Source: an uncultured Porphyromonas sp.
GTDB lineage: Bacteria > Bacteroidota > Bacteroidia > Bacteroidales > Porphyromonadaceae
Direction of reading: 5' to 3'
DNA: 64,000 nucleotides
NCBI RefSeq assembly: GCF_938046015.1
Contig: NZ_CALIXW010000035.1
Span: forward strand, 62,001 to 126,000
Made by a program: the position numbers and the translations under genes. The notes under the pieces were generated by a model. It had not been told where the DNA came from. It saw nothing but the letters and a program-made list of their open reading frames with translations, and made no database searches. This document shows, piece after piece, positions 18,426 to 27,903 of the stretch. Position 1 is the stretch's first letter, and the number at the start of each line of letters is the position of its first letter.

Positions 18426-18507
18426 TGACTGATATCCCTCAGCGCTCTGACTGACGTCCCTCAGTCTCGTCCCCCTTATCCCTCAGCAGGCTGACTGATG
18501 TCCCTCA
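18426..18507 (+). repeat. 22-bp-period palindromic array C (4 units)
   Basis: Units at 18426, 18448, 18470 and 18492: TGACTGATATCCCTCA, TGACTGACGTCCCTCA, TCCCCCTTATCCCTCA, TGACTGATGTCCCTCA. The right half is TCCCTCA in all four, while the left half of unit 3 is degraded. It lies between the susD terminator and the promoter of the macroglobulin gene (-7 element 81 bp away), in the gap 18168-18651. Confidence 0.92.
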
Positions 18508-18587
18508 GCGCGGTGCAGTTGGGCTCGCGCTGCTGGGAGGGGTCTAGTGGGGTGCGGCTGAGGGGCGAGGGGCTAAGGCATTCTTTG

Positions 18588-18595
18588 TACATTTG
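18588..18595 (+). promoter_or_regulatory. -7 element of the macroglobulin gene
   Basis: TACATTTG matches TAnnTTTG. Transcription should start near 18602, which rules out the GTG at 18595 as start codon and leaves ATG 18619 or 18652. No convincing -33 element is seen. Confidence 0.6.
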
Positions 18596-18651
18596 TGCTA
18601 TACGATCTAGGGAGTCTCATGGGGCTCCTGCATTATCTCAAGCATTACGCG

Positions 18652-21600
18652 ATGTCACTACGATCTTCGATTGCACTATGGGGGCTCGGCCTGGGACTAC
18701 TCAGTCCGCTCGGCGCGCCACTTGCCCTAAGGGCCCAGACCCAAGTCCAACAGACCGCTCAGACCAAGACCCAGCCTAGCCTCGAGCAGCTGCGTAGCAG
18801 GCTCAAGGCCGCTCAGGAGCAGCGTCACCTCCGCGACGCGGTGACGGCCGCAGAGGAGCTCTTCGATGCTGCCTCGGGTCAGCACCGCCTCGATGTACTC
18901 CTCGAGGCCACTACGGCACTGGTAGAGGCGAAGAGCTCCCTCAAGGGGCCGAGTACGGCGGAGTCCCAGCTGGGGATTTCCCTAGCCTCCATCGAGCAAG
19001 CGCCTTGGCTCAGCCCCCGTGAGCGTATCCTCCTAGGGCTCTACAGCCTACGTATGATCTCGAACTATAGCACGCGTGTAGGCGCAGCCTTCGACACGCC
19101 GCTCCCCGTCAAGGTGCGTCCGCTCTCCGAGCTCCTGCACTGGCATGAGGCCGACCTGGATCGCTACTACCTCCAGCTGGTGGAGCAGCTCCGAGGGGCG
19201 GGCTCTGCCCTCATGCAGCCGATCCCTACCCCTTACCTTGAGCTGCTGGATCTAGCTGGGGGGACGAAGGCCTCGGGACAAACGGGGATCTCGGTGCTCC
19301 TAGAGCTCCTCGACTACCTGCACGATATGCGCGGGGGAGGCAGTAGGTATCCTGCTGGCTTACTCCCCACCGAGCCGGGGCTCCTGACCCTAGCTCGTAG
19401 TGCAGGGCCCAAGAGCTATAGCGCCCTCCTGGCCGACTACCTCGCTCTGGAGCGCGAGCTGAAGAGCCAGTCGGGGAGGCTGACGGCGCGTCAGGCTATG
19501 GAGCGTATCGAGCACTTCGCCCAGCGCTATCAGGGTCAGCGCTACTTTGGCTCCGTAGCGGCCAACCTCGTGGACCTCTACAGCAACGAGCCGCTGGAGG
19601 CCGCGCGCTTCGCGGATCGCCTCCTCAGCCAGGCGGGGCAGCTGCAGCCCGACGACCTGAAGCAGCTGCGGCAGGCGCGTGCTGAGCGCCTCGAGCCGAG
19701 TATGTCCCTCAAGCTGGAGCAGACCTGGGGGATGCCGGACAAGGTCTCCCTGCGTCTCGACACGGCCTACCTCGTGCGTGGGCTGCAGGTGAGTCTCTAC
19801 GAGGCGCCACGCGTCTACCGCCCCACCGAGCGTCGGGAGGACTGGAGGCCCAGTGCTCAGGATAAGCCCGTGCTGGTCAAGCAGTGCGCGCTCCCCCTCG
19901 ATAGCCTCGCCAAGGTGGGGAAGCAGGTTGTCCTAGAGCTCAAGCTACCCCAGCGCCGCGACTACTTCGTCCGTGTACGCGCCGAGCTCGATCCGCGTGC
20001 CTCGCAGCAGCAGCCCTTGGTGCATGAGGAGTCCTTCCTCAGCAGTGCCTTCATGGTACTAGATCTCTGGTCCTCCGCTAGCCCCAATCATGTGCCTCGG
20101 CAGTGGCTCGACGCAGCTACGGGGCGTCCGCTCTCGGGGCTCGAGCTCGCTCGGTATAGGTATGATCAGCGCCATCAGAGTCTACCCACACTAGCGGGTA
20201 GCCTACGCACCGATAGCCTTGGGCTCATCCTCCTCGACCGCCGTGAGTCGCAGAGGAGCGTCCTACAGGCACGCGACCTCAGGGATCCGCTTCGTGTCGA
20301 GGACTACGGCTATGACGAGGAGCCCCAGCCTGCCATCGACTTCGCAGCCCGCGGGCTCCGACTGTGGGTGACGACCGACCGCCCCGCCTACCGCCCAGGC
20401 CAAGTGATGCATATCTATGGCGAGGCCGTCGATGTGGGCTTCCTCGCACGGCAGGCACGCCCTGCTCGAGGGCAGCGCATACGCCTCGAGCTGAGCGATG
20501 TCCGTGGGGAGCTGCTGTGGTCCGAGGAGGTACGTAGCGATGAGCTGGGCCGCTATCATGCTAGTCATCAACTAGCTACAGAGACGCTCCTCGGGCAGCT
20601 TCGCCTTCGTGCACGCTTCGTCGAGCCCCAGGGCTATCAGTACCGACAGACCCAGGCGCAGGCCCTAGCACAGCTCCTCGAGTACAAGCGTCGCGCGCTG
20701 GAGCTGGAGCTCGAGGAGCCGCCGAGACCCTATCCCGCGGATGCTCTGCTGAGCGTCAAGGGGCAGCTGCACCGCCTCAGTGGTGAGCCCGTCGAGCGGG
20801 CGCGTCTGCGCTGTGTGGTGCGTGCCGAGCAGCTGTGGCGCCCGTGGCGCGCGATCTATGACTATGCCTCGCCCCGTGTGCTCCTGGATAGCACGCTGCG
20901 CTCGGGGGCAGATGGCGCCTTCGCTCTGCCGCTGGATCTAGCTGCCCTACGCCGTCAGCTAGAGCAAGACGAACAGGACCTGGGTAGCTACAGCTACCGC
21001 GTGGAGGTGACGGCGACCGATGAGGGGGGCGAGACGACACAGAATAGTCTGGGGCTCGCTCTCGGGGAGGTGCTCTGGGAGGTCCGGCTAGACCTACCCG
21101 AACTCCTAGATGTGTCGCGCCCGCTGCCCGAGCTACGCTTCACCTATCCCGCGACGGCGTGGGTGGACTCCATGATGCGCGTCGACTACGAACTCTACGA
21201 GGGGGATAGGCTACGTCACAGCGGGCAGACGGCCCTAGGCCTAGCCTTTAGCCCCTGGCTCGAGCCCCAGGCGCTAGCGGCGGGCCTCTATACGCTGCGC
21301 TACAAGGCGCACTATCAGGGCGGCGTGCGCTACGAGGGCTATCGCCGCGTCTACCTCTTCGACAGCCGTCGGGACCGGCAGATCGCGGGCTTCGTGCCCC
21401 CACTCTTAGCCCTCCGTGCAGACTCGACCTACAGTGCCCAGCGCCCAGCCCGCTTGTACTGGCTGAGCAGTATCGAGGGGGGCTACATCCACTACGTCGT
21501 CCATCACCGCTATGGGGAGCTGGCGCGCGGCATGCTGCGGAGCAAGGCTGGCCGCATCGAGCTCTTTACGCTGCCCCTCCTCGCTAAGGACACCCTTCCC

Positions 21601-24552
21601 GATCAGCTGGAGGTGCAGCTCTACACCGTCTATCAGGGACGCCTCTACCAGGCTAGCGAGCGCTTCGCCCTCGAGCGCCCCGAGCCGCCGCTGGAGCTCA
21701 AGTGGACCAGCCTGCGTGACCGCACGCAGCCAGGCGCCGAGGAGCGCTGGAGCGTGCAGCTGACCTCGGGAGGCAAGCCCGTAGCTGGGGCTGCCGTCGC
21801 GACCTGGATGTATGATACTGCACTGGATGTCTTCGGCCGCCTCAGATTCGGTGTGCCGAGCCTTCAGCTGATGGACGAATACTCGCCCTCCATGGAGCCG
21901 AGACTCCCCCGAGGCTATCGCTGGGGGCTGAACCCCGACCGCTCGGTCTATGGTGAAGACCTGTGGGGTGAGGCTCAGAGAGGTGGTGGCTCCTTCGTCC
22001 ACGACGCCCTCGCAGCGGGGCCGCAGCCTCGGCGCTACCGCTGGCTCGGCTATGGCAGGCGCATGCCCATAGGCATGGGCGGGGGGGCTATCCAGCTGTC
22101 CAAGGTGCTCTCCGGGAGGATGGACGGCATCATAGGGCCTGCCTTCGCCGCTGCGCCCAGCGTGCTCCGAGGCGCTGCGGTCATGGTGGATCAGGATGCT
22201 CCGATAGAGGTGGTAGAGGAGCCGAAGGCCCTGCGTCAGGACTTCGCTGAGAGTGCCTACTTCCTCCCACAGCTGACGACGGACGCCTCGGGGACGGCCA
22301 GCTGGAGCTTCCGCATGCCCGATGCCCTCACCCGCTGGCGCCTCGTGCTGCTGGCGCACACGCCCGACATGCGCCGCTATCAGGAGGAGCGCCTGGTGAC
22401 CAGCTACCGTGACTTCTCCCTCCGCCCCCAGCTGCCGCGCTTCCTGCGCCGTGGGGATAGGCCGATCCTCAGCGCTACAGTGGTGAATATGAGCCGTGAG
22501 GAGGAGCAGGGCACGCTGCGGCTCGAGCTCTTCGACCTCAGCACGCAGCGCGTCCTCTCCGAGAACTCGCAGCCCTTCCGCCTAGCGCCTCAGGGCAGCC
22601 AGACGCTGCAGCTGCCGCTCTCGATCCCTGCGCTCTCGGCCGACTCGATCGGCCTGCGCGTACTGGCCCAGGGACACCGCTACAGCGATGGCGAGCAGCA
22701 CTCGCTCCCCCTGCTCAGTGATAAGACCCAGCTGAGCGATGGCCTCAGCTTCAGCTTCGAGGGGGCGGGCACGAAGGAGCTCTCCCTAGATAGCCTGCTG
22801 GCACCGCTCAGTCAGGGACTCGGCCGAGCACGCCTGGAGCTGCAGCTCGAGACCAGTCCGCTCGCCCTTGCCCTCGGTGCGCTGCCTCAGCTGGCCGAGC
22901 CTGAGGACGAGAGTACGCCCGCGCTGGCCGCCAGCGTCTATGCCGAGGCCAAGGTGCTGCGCCTACAGCAGACGCGCGGCTTCGCCGCTTGGCTCGAGGG
23001 GCGTAGACAGAGCCTCCATCGGAGCGATAGCCTCGTGGCAGCACGTACTGCAGAGGCAGCTAAGAGCCCCTGGTACCACGAGCTCAAGCGCGAGCTAGAG
23101 GCAGAGCGCAGTCTGCTGGACTTCCTCGCCGCCAAGGATCACGCCCAGCTGCTGAGCCAACGTATCGCTGAGCTCAAGGCGGCACGCAATGGGGCAATCT
23201 GGGGATGGTTCGCGCTCTGGCGCGCCGACTCCTACATCAGCCAGCAGGTCATCGCCGTCCTGCTGCCTACGCTGGAGCTGCTGGAGGCTAAGTCCCCCCA
23301 GCGTCAGGAGCTCCTCGGGCTCCTGAGGGAGGCGCAGCCCTATATGGATCGGGAGGAACTCGAGCGCTACCAGCGCCTCAAGGAGGACCGTGCTCGTGTA
23401 TCCAAGCCCGGGCCCTGGGGCTACTACGACATCCCGCTCGACTACCTCTATATGCGGGCGCAGCTCACGCAGCAGCTAGCGGTGCCGAGCTCGGCACGGG
23501 TAGCGGAGATGCTGGGCCACTACCAGCGCCTACTCAGTCAGCAGGCTAAGGACGCCCCCGTCACGGATCTAGCGAAGATCGCCTACGTCCTGAAGCAAGC
23601 CCCGCAGCACAGAGCGCAGCTGCCTGCACTCCTCGAGGTCCTCGCCCAGCACCTCTCGGATGAGGGCACGATGAGCTTCTTCGCCCAGCCTGCGGAGATC
23701 CCCTACTGGAGCCGCTCGGCAGGCGTGCCGCTGGCCGCCGAGACGCTGCGGGCCTTCCGCCTCCACCCCGCCTATAGCTCCCTCGTGCCGCGCCTACAGC
23801 GCTGGCTGCTGACCCAGCGCCGCACGATGGTCTGGAAGGATCCCCTCTGCAGTGTCCTGGCGCTGGAGGCGCTGACGGAGCCCCAGCTCGAGGCTTGGGG
23901 CGCGGCTCAGGCCACGGAGCTGAGGCTCGCCATTGAGGGCGGGGAGGACTTCAGCCTCACGGGCAGCCAGCGAATGGCGAGCCTCGAGCTTAGCCCCAGC
24001 CGCCGTCCTAAGGGTGCGCTGCAGGTCATCAAGAAGGATGCCAGCCTCATCTGGGGCGCCGCTCGTCTGCACTACAGCATCCCTACGGCAGCGGTCAAGG
24101 CCTGGGGCGAAGGGCTCACGCTCACCAGAGAGCAATACCTCGTGACGACGGAGGGCGGGCGCGATGTCCTCCGTCCCCTCGAGGAGGGCGAGCTACTCCC
24201 CATCGGGGCTCGCATACGCACCCAGCTCGTCATCAAGCTCAAGCAAGGCCTCGATTACGTCAGGATCAGCGATCCGCGCCCTGGCTATGCCGAACCCGTC
24301 CAGCAGAAGCCCTTCTATCCCTCCATCAGCTATGGGAACGCCTACGTCGTGCCTCGTGATGGTCGCACGGACATCTTCGTCGATCGGCTGCCGGCAGGCA
24401 CGACGGAGCTCCACTATGATCAGTGGGTGACGCGCCCTGGGGTCTATGGTGGGGTCGTCACGACGCTGGTCAGCCTCTACGCCTCGGAGTACAGCGCGCA
24501 TACGGCCGTATCGCCCGAGCAGCGGACGGCCTCAGAGTCCCAGGTGAAGTAG
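18652..24552 (+). CDS. giant alpha-2-macroglobulin-like protein lacking a thioester
   Basis: 1966 residues from the ATG at 18652, chosen because it places a signal peptide (MSLRSSIALWGLGLG...LALRAQ) at the N-terminus; an ATG at 18619 is the alternative. Macroglobulin domains are visible: the MG2-type motif TTDRPAYRPGQVMHIYGEAVD (split for length), further MG domains, a Gly-rich and bait-like variable region near residues 1130-1190, then AESAYFLPQLTTDASGTASWSFRMPD-type A2M core and an alpha/alpha domain with LWRADSYISQQVIAVLLP. The CxEQ thioester motif of canonical A2M is absent. Bacterial A2Ms trap proteases or act in cell-envelope defence; thioester-less Bacteroidetes forms are of unknown function. 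It stands alone between the SusCD operon and a terminator. Confidence 0.88.
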   Translation: MSLRSSIALWGLGLGLLSPLGAPLALRAQTQVQQTAQTKTQPSLEQLRSRLKAAQEQRHLRDAVTAAEELFDAASGQHRLDVLLEATTALVEAKSSLKGPSTAESQLGISLASIEQAPWLSPRERILLGLYSLRMISNYSTRVGAAFDTPLPVKVRPLSELLHWHEADLDRYYLQLVEQLRGAGSALMQPIPTPYLELLDLAGGTKASGQTGISVLLELLDYLHDMRGGGSRYPAGLLPTEPGLLTLARSAGPKSYSALLADYLALERELKSQSGRLTARQAMERIEHFAQRYQGQRYFGSVAANLVDLYSNEPLEAARFADRLLSQAGQLQPDDLKQLRQARAERLEPSMSLKLEQTWGMPDKVSLRLDTAYLVRGLQVSLYEAPRVYRPTERREDWRPSAQDKPVLVKQCALPLDSLAKVGKQVVLELKLPQRRDYFVRVRAELDPRASQQQPLVHEESFLSSAFMVLDLWSSASPNHVPRQWLDAATGRPLSGLELARYRYDQRHQSLPTLAGSLRTDSLGLILLDRRESQRSVLQARDLRDPLRVEDYGYDEEPQPAIDFAARGLRLWVTTDRPAYRPGQVMHIYGEAVDVGFLARQARPARGQRIRLELSDVRGELLWSEEVRSDELGRYHASHQLATETLLGQLRLRARFVEPQGYQYRQTQAQALAQLLEYKRRALELELEEPPRPYPADALLSVKGQLHRLSGEPVERARLRCVVRAEQLWRPWRAIYDYASPRVLLDSTLRSGADGAFALPLDLAALRRQLEQDEQDLGSYSYRVEVTATDEGGETTQNSLGLALGEVLWEVRLDLPELLDVSRPLPELRFTYPATAWVDSMMRVDYELYEGDRLRHSGQTALGLAFSPWLEPQALAAGLYTLRYKAHYQGGVRYEGYRRVYLFDSRRDRQIAGFVPPLLALRADSTYSAQRPARLYWLSSIEGGYIHYVVHHRYGELARGMLRSKAGRIELFTLPLLAKDTLPDQLEVQLYTVYQGRLYQASERFALERPEPPLELKWTSLRDRTQPGAEERWSVQLTSGGKPVAGAAVATWMYDTALDVFGRLRFGVPSLQLMDEYSPSMEPRLPRGYRWGLNPDRSVYGEDLWGEAQRGGGSFVHDALAAGPQPRRYRWLGYGRRMPIGMGGGAIQLSKVLSGRMDGIIGPAFAAAPSVLRGAAVMVDQDAPIEVVEEPKALRQDFAESAYFLPQLTTDASGTASWSFRMPDALTRWRLVLLAHTPDMRRYQEERLVTSYRDFSLRPQLPRFLRRGDRPILSATVVNMSREEEQGTLRLELFDLSTQRVLSENSQPFRLAPQGSQTLQLPLSIPALSADSIGLRVLAQGHRYSDGEQHSLPLLSDKTQLSDGLSFSFEGAGTKELSLDSLLAPLSQGLGRARLELQLETSPLALALGALPQLAEPEDESTPALAASVYAEAKVLRLQQTRGFAAWLEGRRQSLHRSDSLVAARTAEAAKSPWYHELKRELEAERSLLDFLAAKDHAQLLSQRIAELKAARNGAIWGWFALWRADSYISQQVIAVLLPTLELLEAKSPQRQELLGLLREAQPYMDREELERYQRLKEDRARVSKPGPWGYYDIPLDYLYMRAQLTQQLAVPSSARVAEMLGHYQRLLSQQAKDAPVTDLAKIAYVLKQAPQHRAQLPALLEVLAQHLSDEGTMSFFAQPAEIPYWSRSAGVPLAAETLRAFRLHPAYSSLVPRLQRWLLTQRRTMVWKDPLCSVLALEALTEPQLEAWGAAQATELRLAIEGGEDFSLTGSQRMASLELSPSRRPKGALQVIKKDASLIWGAARLHYSIPTAAVKAWGEGLTLTREQYLVTTEGGRDVLRPLEEGELLPIGARIRTQLVIKLKQGLDYVRISDPRPGYAEPVQQKPFYPSISYGNAYVVPRDGRTDIFVDRLPAGTTELHYDQWVTRPGVYGGVVTTLVSLYASEYSAHTAVSPEQRTASESQVK

Positions 24553-24597
24553 CCCCTCAGGCACCCGCGCCGTGCCTCCTGCCTTATCCTAAATAGC

Positions 24598-24637
24598 AAG
24601 CCTCCGAGGAATCCAGCATTCCTCGGGGGCTTCTTTA
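24598..24637 (+). terminator. intrinsic terminator after the macroglobulin gene
   Basis: AAGCCTCCGAGGAAT (24598-24612) pairs with ATTCCTCGGGGGCTT (24618-24632) with one wobble pair and a 5-nt loop, followed by CTTTAT. Confidence 0.8.
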
Positions 24638-24833
24638 TGGGCGTGGGCTAAGCACGTACCTAGCTGAGCGCTTCGGCTCGGGCTAAGAAGCCGCGGGGCT
24701 TCGCCCGAGGGCTGGGCGGCCTAAGTCTCCCCTGTGGACTAATGATGAGTGGGGGGCTGGGCGCTGTCCCAAGCCTCCCCCAGCGGTGTCCGCTGCTGTG
24801 TCGGCGCATCCTGTCCGCTTGCTCCCCGCTTCG

Positions 24834-24915
24834 TGAGGGATATCCCTCAGCTCCGTGACCGATATCCCTCACGCGGCTGATGGACGTCCCTCAGCTCGTC
24901 CACTGATATCCCTCA
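24834..24915 (+). repeat. 22-bp-period palindromic array D (4 units)
   Basis: Units at 24834, 24856, 24878 and 24900, exactly 22 bp apart: TGAGGGATATCCCTCA, TGACCGATATCCCTCA, TGATGGACGTCCCTCA, CCACTGATATCCCTCA. The right half is invariant TCCCTCA; the first unit is a perfect palindrome. It is the only array in a gap between convergent genes (24553-25056), so it is not upstream of any gene. The remainder of the gap is GC-rich with repeated CTTAGCC/GGCTAAG-type words and no recognised gene. Confidence 0.95.
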
Positions 24916-25056
24916 GACGAGCTCCCCCTTAGCCGCCCCCACGCTGCGGCCTTGGGGCGGCAGGGCAGGGAGACTAAGGGGGAGAAGGAAGGACGCAGGG
25001 AGGCCTTAGCCGTGAGGCTCGGGGGCTTCCTTGGGCGCTAAGATTGGGCAGAGGGG

Positions 25057-26610
25057 CTAGCGTAGGGCTTCGTCGGGCCAAGGGCAGGGCTGGCCCGTAG
25101 CCTTGACGCTGGGACGCTGCGCCCCCACGCTGCGCAGGTAGCGGCCGAGCTGCCGAGCGAGCTGCCGTACACGCTGTGGATAAGTCGCACTCAGATCCTG
25201 CTGCTCCCCAAGGTCGCGCGCGAGGTCATAGAGCTGATGGCGGCCCGTACGGTAGTCGTAGAGGAGCTTCCAGCGGCCTTGACGTAGGGCTGCGTGGAAG
25301 TTGATCCCTGGCCCGTCCAATCCCCAGTTGTGTGGATAAGTCCAGTAGAGCGTCCGCTCGTGTGGCTGGCGCTTGGCCTGGAGCAGCGGCACGAGGCTAC
25401 GCCCATCCACCTGCTGCGGCAGGCGCTCAGGGCGCGCCCCAGCGACCTCCAGCAGCGTGGGGAAGAGGTCCTCGATCATCACGGGATGGCTGTCGCGTCG
25501 GTCGCGCCCTACCACGCCAGGCCCTGCGACGATGAGCGGCACGCGTATGCCGCCCTCGTAGATGGAGCCCTTGCCGCTGTAGAGGGGCGCGTTTTGCCAG
25601 TGCAGCTGCCCCGAGTGCCAGTAGGCCGAGGCCGCTAGGCCGCCATTGTCACTCATGAAGAGGATCAGCGTGTCGTCGAGCTGCCCTGCGCGCTCCAGTT
25701 CGTCCATCAGATCCCCGAGGCTCTTGTCCATACCCTCGACGAGCGCGGCGTAGGCGGCCTCCTTGGGGTCCAAGCCCTCGTCGAGGTAGCGCTGGTAGAA
25801 GCGCTGATCCTTGTCGAAGGGCACGTGCACGGCGTAGTGCGACATGTAGAGGAAGAAGGGACGTCGGTCGCCTGCGCTACGCTGCGCGCGCAGTGTCTGT
25901 ATGGCCTCCAGCGTCAGGGCTTCGCTGAGGTAGGTGTCGGTATCCCAGTAGCGCTCCAGTCCCGGCACGGCCATAGGGGAGACGGGCTTGCCCAGTGAGT
26001 CGTGTCCGTAGCGCGCCCGCCCGAGGAAGGAGGCAGGCCCCCCAGCTGCGTGCCCCGCGATATTGACCTCGAAGCCCAGCTGCAGCGGGTCGGCTGCGGG
26101 CGTGCCAATGGCGCCGAAGTGCGCCTTGCCACAGTGTATCGTGTGGTAGCCCGCCGCACGCAGCAGCTCGGGCAGCATACGCGCGTAGTAGGTATGGGGC
26201 GTGTCGGGGCGCGGGCTGAGGCCATTGACATTCCACTCGGGGGCCTGCAGCGTGCTGTCGGCCTGGTCGGAGGGCGTGTCGTAGCGCAGCGTCCAGTTGG
26301 TCACGCGGTGACGTGCGGCGTGTGCCCCCGTCAGGAGGCTGCAGCGGCTGGGGGAGGAGACGGGCGCGGCGTAGGCGTCGGTGAAGCGCACGCCACGGCG
26401 CGCCAGGCGCTCCATGGCAGGGGTGTGGTAGCGCTTATTGAGCGCCGTCGTGTCGGCCGCGAAGGGCACGGAGGTATCCTGCCAGCCCATATCATCCACG
26501 AGGAAGAGGAGGATATTGGGGCGCCGTGCGGTGAGGGGCTGGGCGGCGCTGAGGAGCGTAGCGGGGAGCAGCAGACTGCTTCCGAGACTGAGGAGAAGGG
26601 TAGAGCGCAT
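25057..26610 (-). CDS. secreted Ser-type sulfatase (S1 family)
   Basis: 517 residues with an N-terminal signal peptide (MRSTLLLSLGSSLLLPATLLSAAQ), so periplasmic or exported. Sulfatase core: PNILLFLVDDMGW (metal-binding aspartates), then the activation motif S85-S-P-S-R89 followed by CSLLTG, and downstream VPLIVAGPGV and FPTLLEVAG. The first residue of the C/S-x-P-x-R motif is serine, so formylglycine would have to be made by a radical SAM anSME enzyme, which is not in this window. Such enzymes remove sulfate esters from host glycans such as mucin or glycosaminoglycans; the exact substrate is not deducible. It is convergent with the macroglobulin gene. The upstream 120 bp (26611-26730) shows no exact promoter match. 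Confidence 0.94.
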   Translation of the reverse strand: MRSTLLLSLGSSLLLPATLLSAAQPLTARRPNILLFLVDDMGWQDTSVPFAADTTALNKRYHTPAMERLARRGVRFTDAYAAPVSSPSRCSLLTGAHAARHRVTNWTLRYDTPSDQADSTLQAPEWNVNGLSPRPDTPHTYYARMLPELLRAAGYHTIHCGKAHFGAIGTPAADPLQLGFEVNIAGHAAGGPASFLGRARYGHDSLGKPVSPMAVPGLERYWDTDTYLSEALTLEAIQTLRAQRSAGDRRPFFLYMSHYAVHVPFDKDQRFYQRYLDEGLDPKEAAYAALVEGMDKSLGDLMDELERAGQLDDTLILFMSDNGGLAASAYWHSGQLHWQNAPLYSGKGSIYEGGIRVPLIVAGPGVVGRDRRDSHPVMIEDLFPTLLEVAGARPERLPQQVDGRSLVPLLQAKRQPHERTLYWTYPHNWGLDGPGINFHAALRQGRWKLLYDYRTGRHQLYDLARDLGEQQDLSATYPQRVRQLARQLGRYLRSVGAQRPSVKATGQPCPWPDEALR

Positions 26611-26730
26611 GGTATGCTGGCTATAGGGTGCTGTATGTAGTGTAGGTGCAGGGAGGGGACTAAAGCTAAGAGGCTAGTCACGCCACCAGTGGACGTGTCT
26701 AGCCTCTCATAGCTCTAGGGGAGTACGGTA

Positions 26731-27903
26731 CTAGGCCCAGTACTCCTCACCACGGACGACACGACCGCGGTGCATGACGAAGTGCAGCTGCAGCTCCTCG
26801 TCGAGGAAGAGGATGTCGGCATCCTTGCCTGCCTCGATCGCCCCCTTGGTGTCGGTGATGCCCATGATGCGGGCGGGGGTCGTCGAGGCCATATAGACGG
26901 CGTCGATCAGGGGGATGTCGCACTGCTGTACGGCCGTGCGGATGAGGCGGTCCATCGTAGCGACGCTGCCCGCCAGGGCCGAGCGGTCGGAGAGCTTGCA
27001 CACGCCGTCCTCGACGATGGCGTGCCCCGTAGGATCCTTGAAGTCTGCGGGGGTACCCGTGTACAGCAGGGCGTCGGTCGTGAGCGCCATACGCTCGCGA
27101 CCCTTGACCTTGTAGGCGAGGTTGACCATCAGCGGGGGCACGTGGATGCCGTCGCAGATGACCTCGATGTCGAAGTCAGGCAGGTCGAGGATCGTCTCTA
27201 CCGCGCCAGGGACCTTATAGACACCCTTCTTGTGGGAGACCTTCATGGCGTTGTAGAAGTGCGTGGCCAGCGTATAGCCATGCTCCCAAGCAGCCTTGAT
27301 CTCGGGTTCGCCTGCCTCGGTGTGGGCGATGGCGGTGACGACGCCGAACTCCTTGACATAGCGGCCGAAGTCCAGCGTACCCTCGATCTCGGGGGCGGCG
27401 TCCCAGCGCTTGATGATGCCCTTACCACGCTCCATGATCTTGGTGTACTCCTCGGGGCGGGCGGGGCGGATCAGCTCGGGGAGCTGCGCACCGGCCATCT
27501 TGACCGAGAAGTAAGGCCCCTCGAGGTGCAGGCCTTCGACCGAAGAGGTCTCGTCTGCCAGCAGTACCTCGGTGCACTCGATGCCCTTCATGATCGTCTC
27601 GTAGGTCGAGGTGGAGAGGGTGGGGTAGATGGTTGTCGTCCCGTTCTGTAGGTGGTAGTCAGCTGCCGTGCGGAAGGCCTCGACGGTGCCGTCCATGAAG
27701 TCCGCACCTGCGGCCCCGTGTACGTGCGTCTCGATGCCGCCGGGGATGATGTAGGAGCCACGTGCATTGATGAGGCGGGCACCCACGACGGGGAGCTCGG
27801 TATTCAGCACTGCCTTGATCTGCTTGCCTTCGATGAGGACGGAGCCCCCATCGATCCAGCCAGAGGGCGTATAGATACGTCCTCCTACTATTTGTGTATA
27901 CAT
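26731..27903 (-). CDS. nagA: N-acetylglucosamine-6-phosphate deacetylase NagA
   Basis: Amidohydrolase that deacetylates GlcNAc-6-P to glucosamine-6-P in amino-sugar recycling. 390 residues. Seen: the metal motif PGGIETHVHGAAGADFMDG with HxH, the LHLEGPYFS motif, IAHTEAG, ATHFYNAM, VICDGIHVPP and LTTDALLYTG. The start codon overlaps the maf stop codon (TAATG), indicating translational coupling in a kdsC-maf-nagA operon. NagB and an importer are not in the window. Confidence 0.96.
   Translation of the reverse strand: MYTQIVGGRIYTPSGWIDGGSVLIEGKQIKAVLNTELPVVGARLINARGSYIIPGGIETHVHGAAGADFMDGTVEAFRTAADYHLQNGTTTIYPTLSTSTYETIMKGIECTEVLLADETSSVEGLHLEGPYFSVKMAGAQLPELIRPARPEEYTKIMERGKGIIKRWDAAPEIEGTLDFGRYVKEFGVVTAIAHTEAGEPEIKAAWEHGYTLATHFYNAMKVSHKKGVYKVPGAVETILDLPDFDIEVICDGIHVPPLMVNLAYKVKGRERMALTTDALLYTGTPADFKDPTGHAIVEDGVCKLSDRSALAGSVATMDRLIRTAVQQCDIPLIDAVYMASTTPARIMGITDTKGAIEAGKDADILFLDEELQLHFVMHRGRVVRGEEYWA

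Noticed and set aside
18595..18651. GTG start of the macroglobulin gene at 18595
   Set aside because: It overlaps the -7 element itself, so it would be upstream of the transcript start; a signal peptide begins at 18652.
20791..20830. Possible thioester (C-V-V-R-A-E-Q) in the macroglobulin protein
   Set aside because: Spacing is wrong for CxEQ and it lies in an N-terminal macroglobulin domain, not in the thioester domain.
21406..22359. Long minus-strand open frame inside the macroglobulin gene
   Set aside because: Antisense shadow without any domain; the plus frame carries the macroglobulin motifs.
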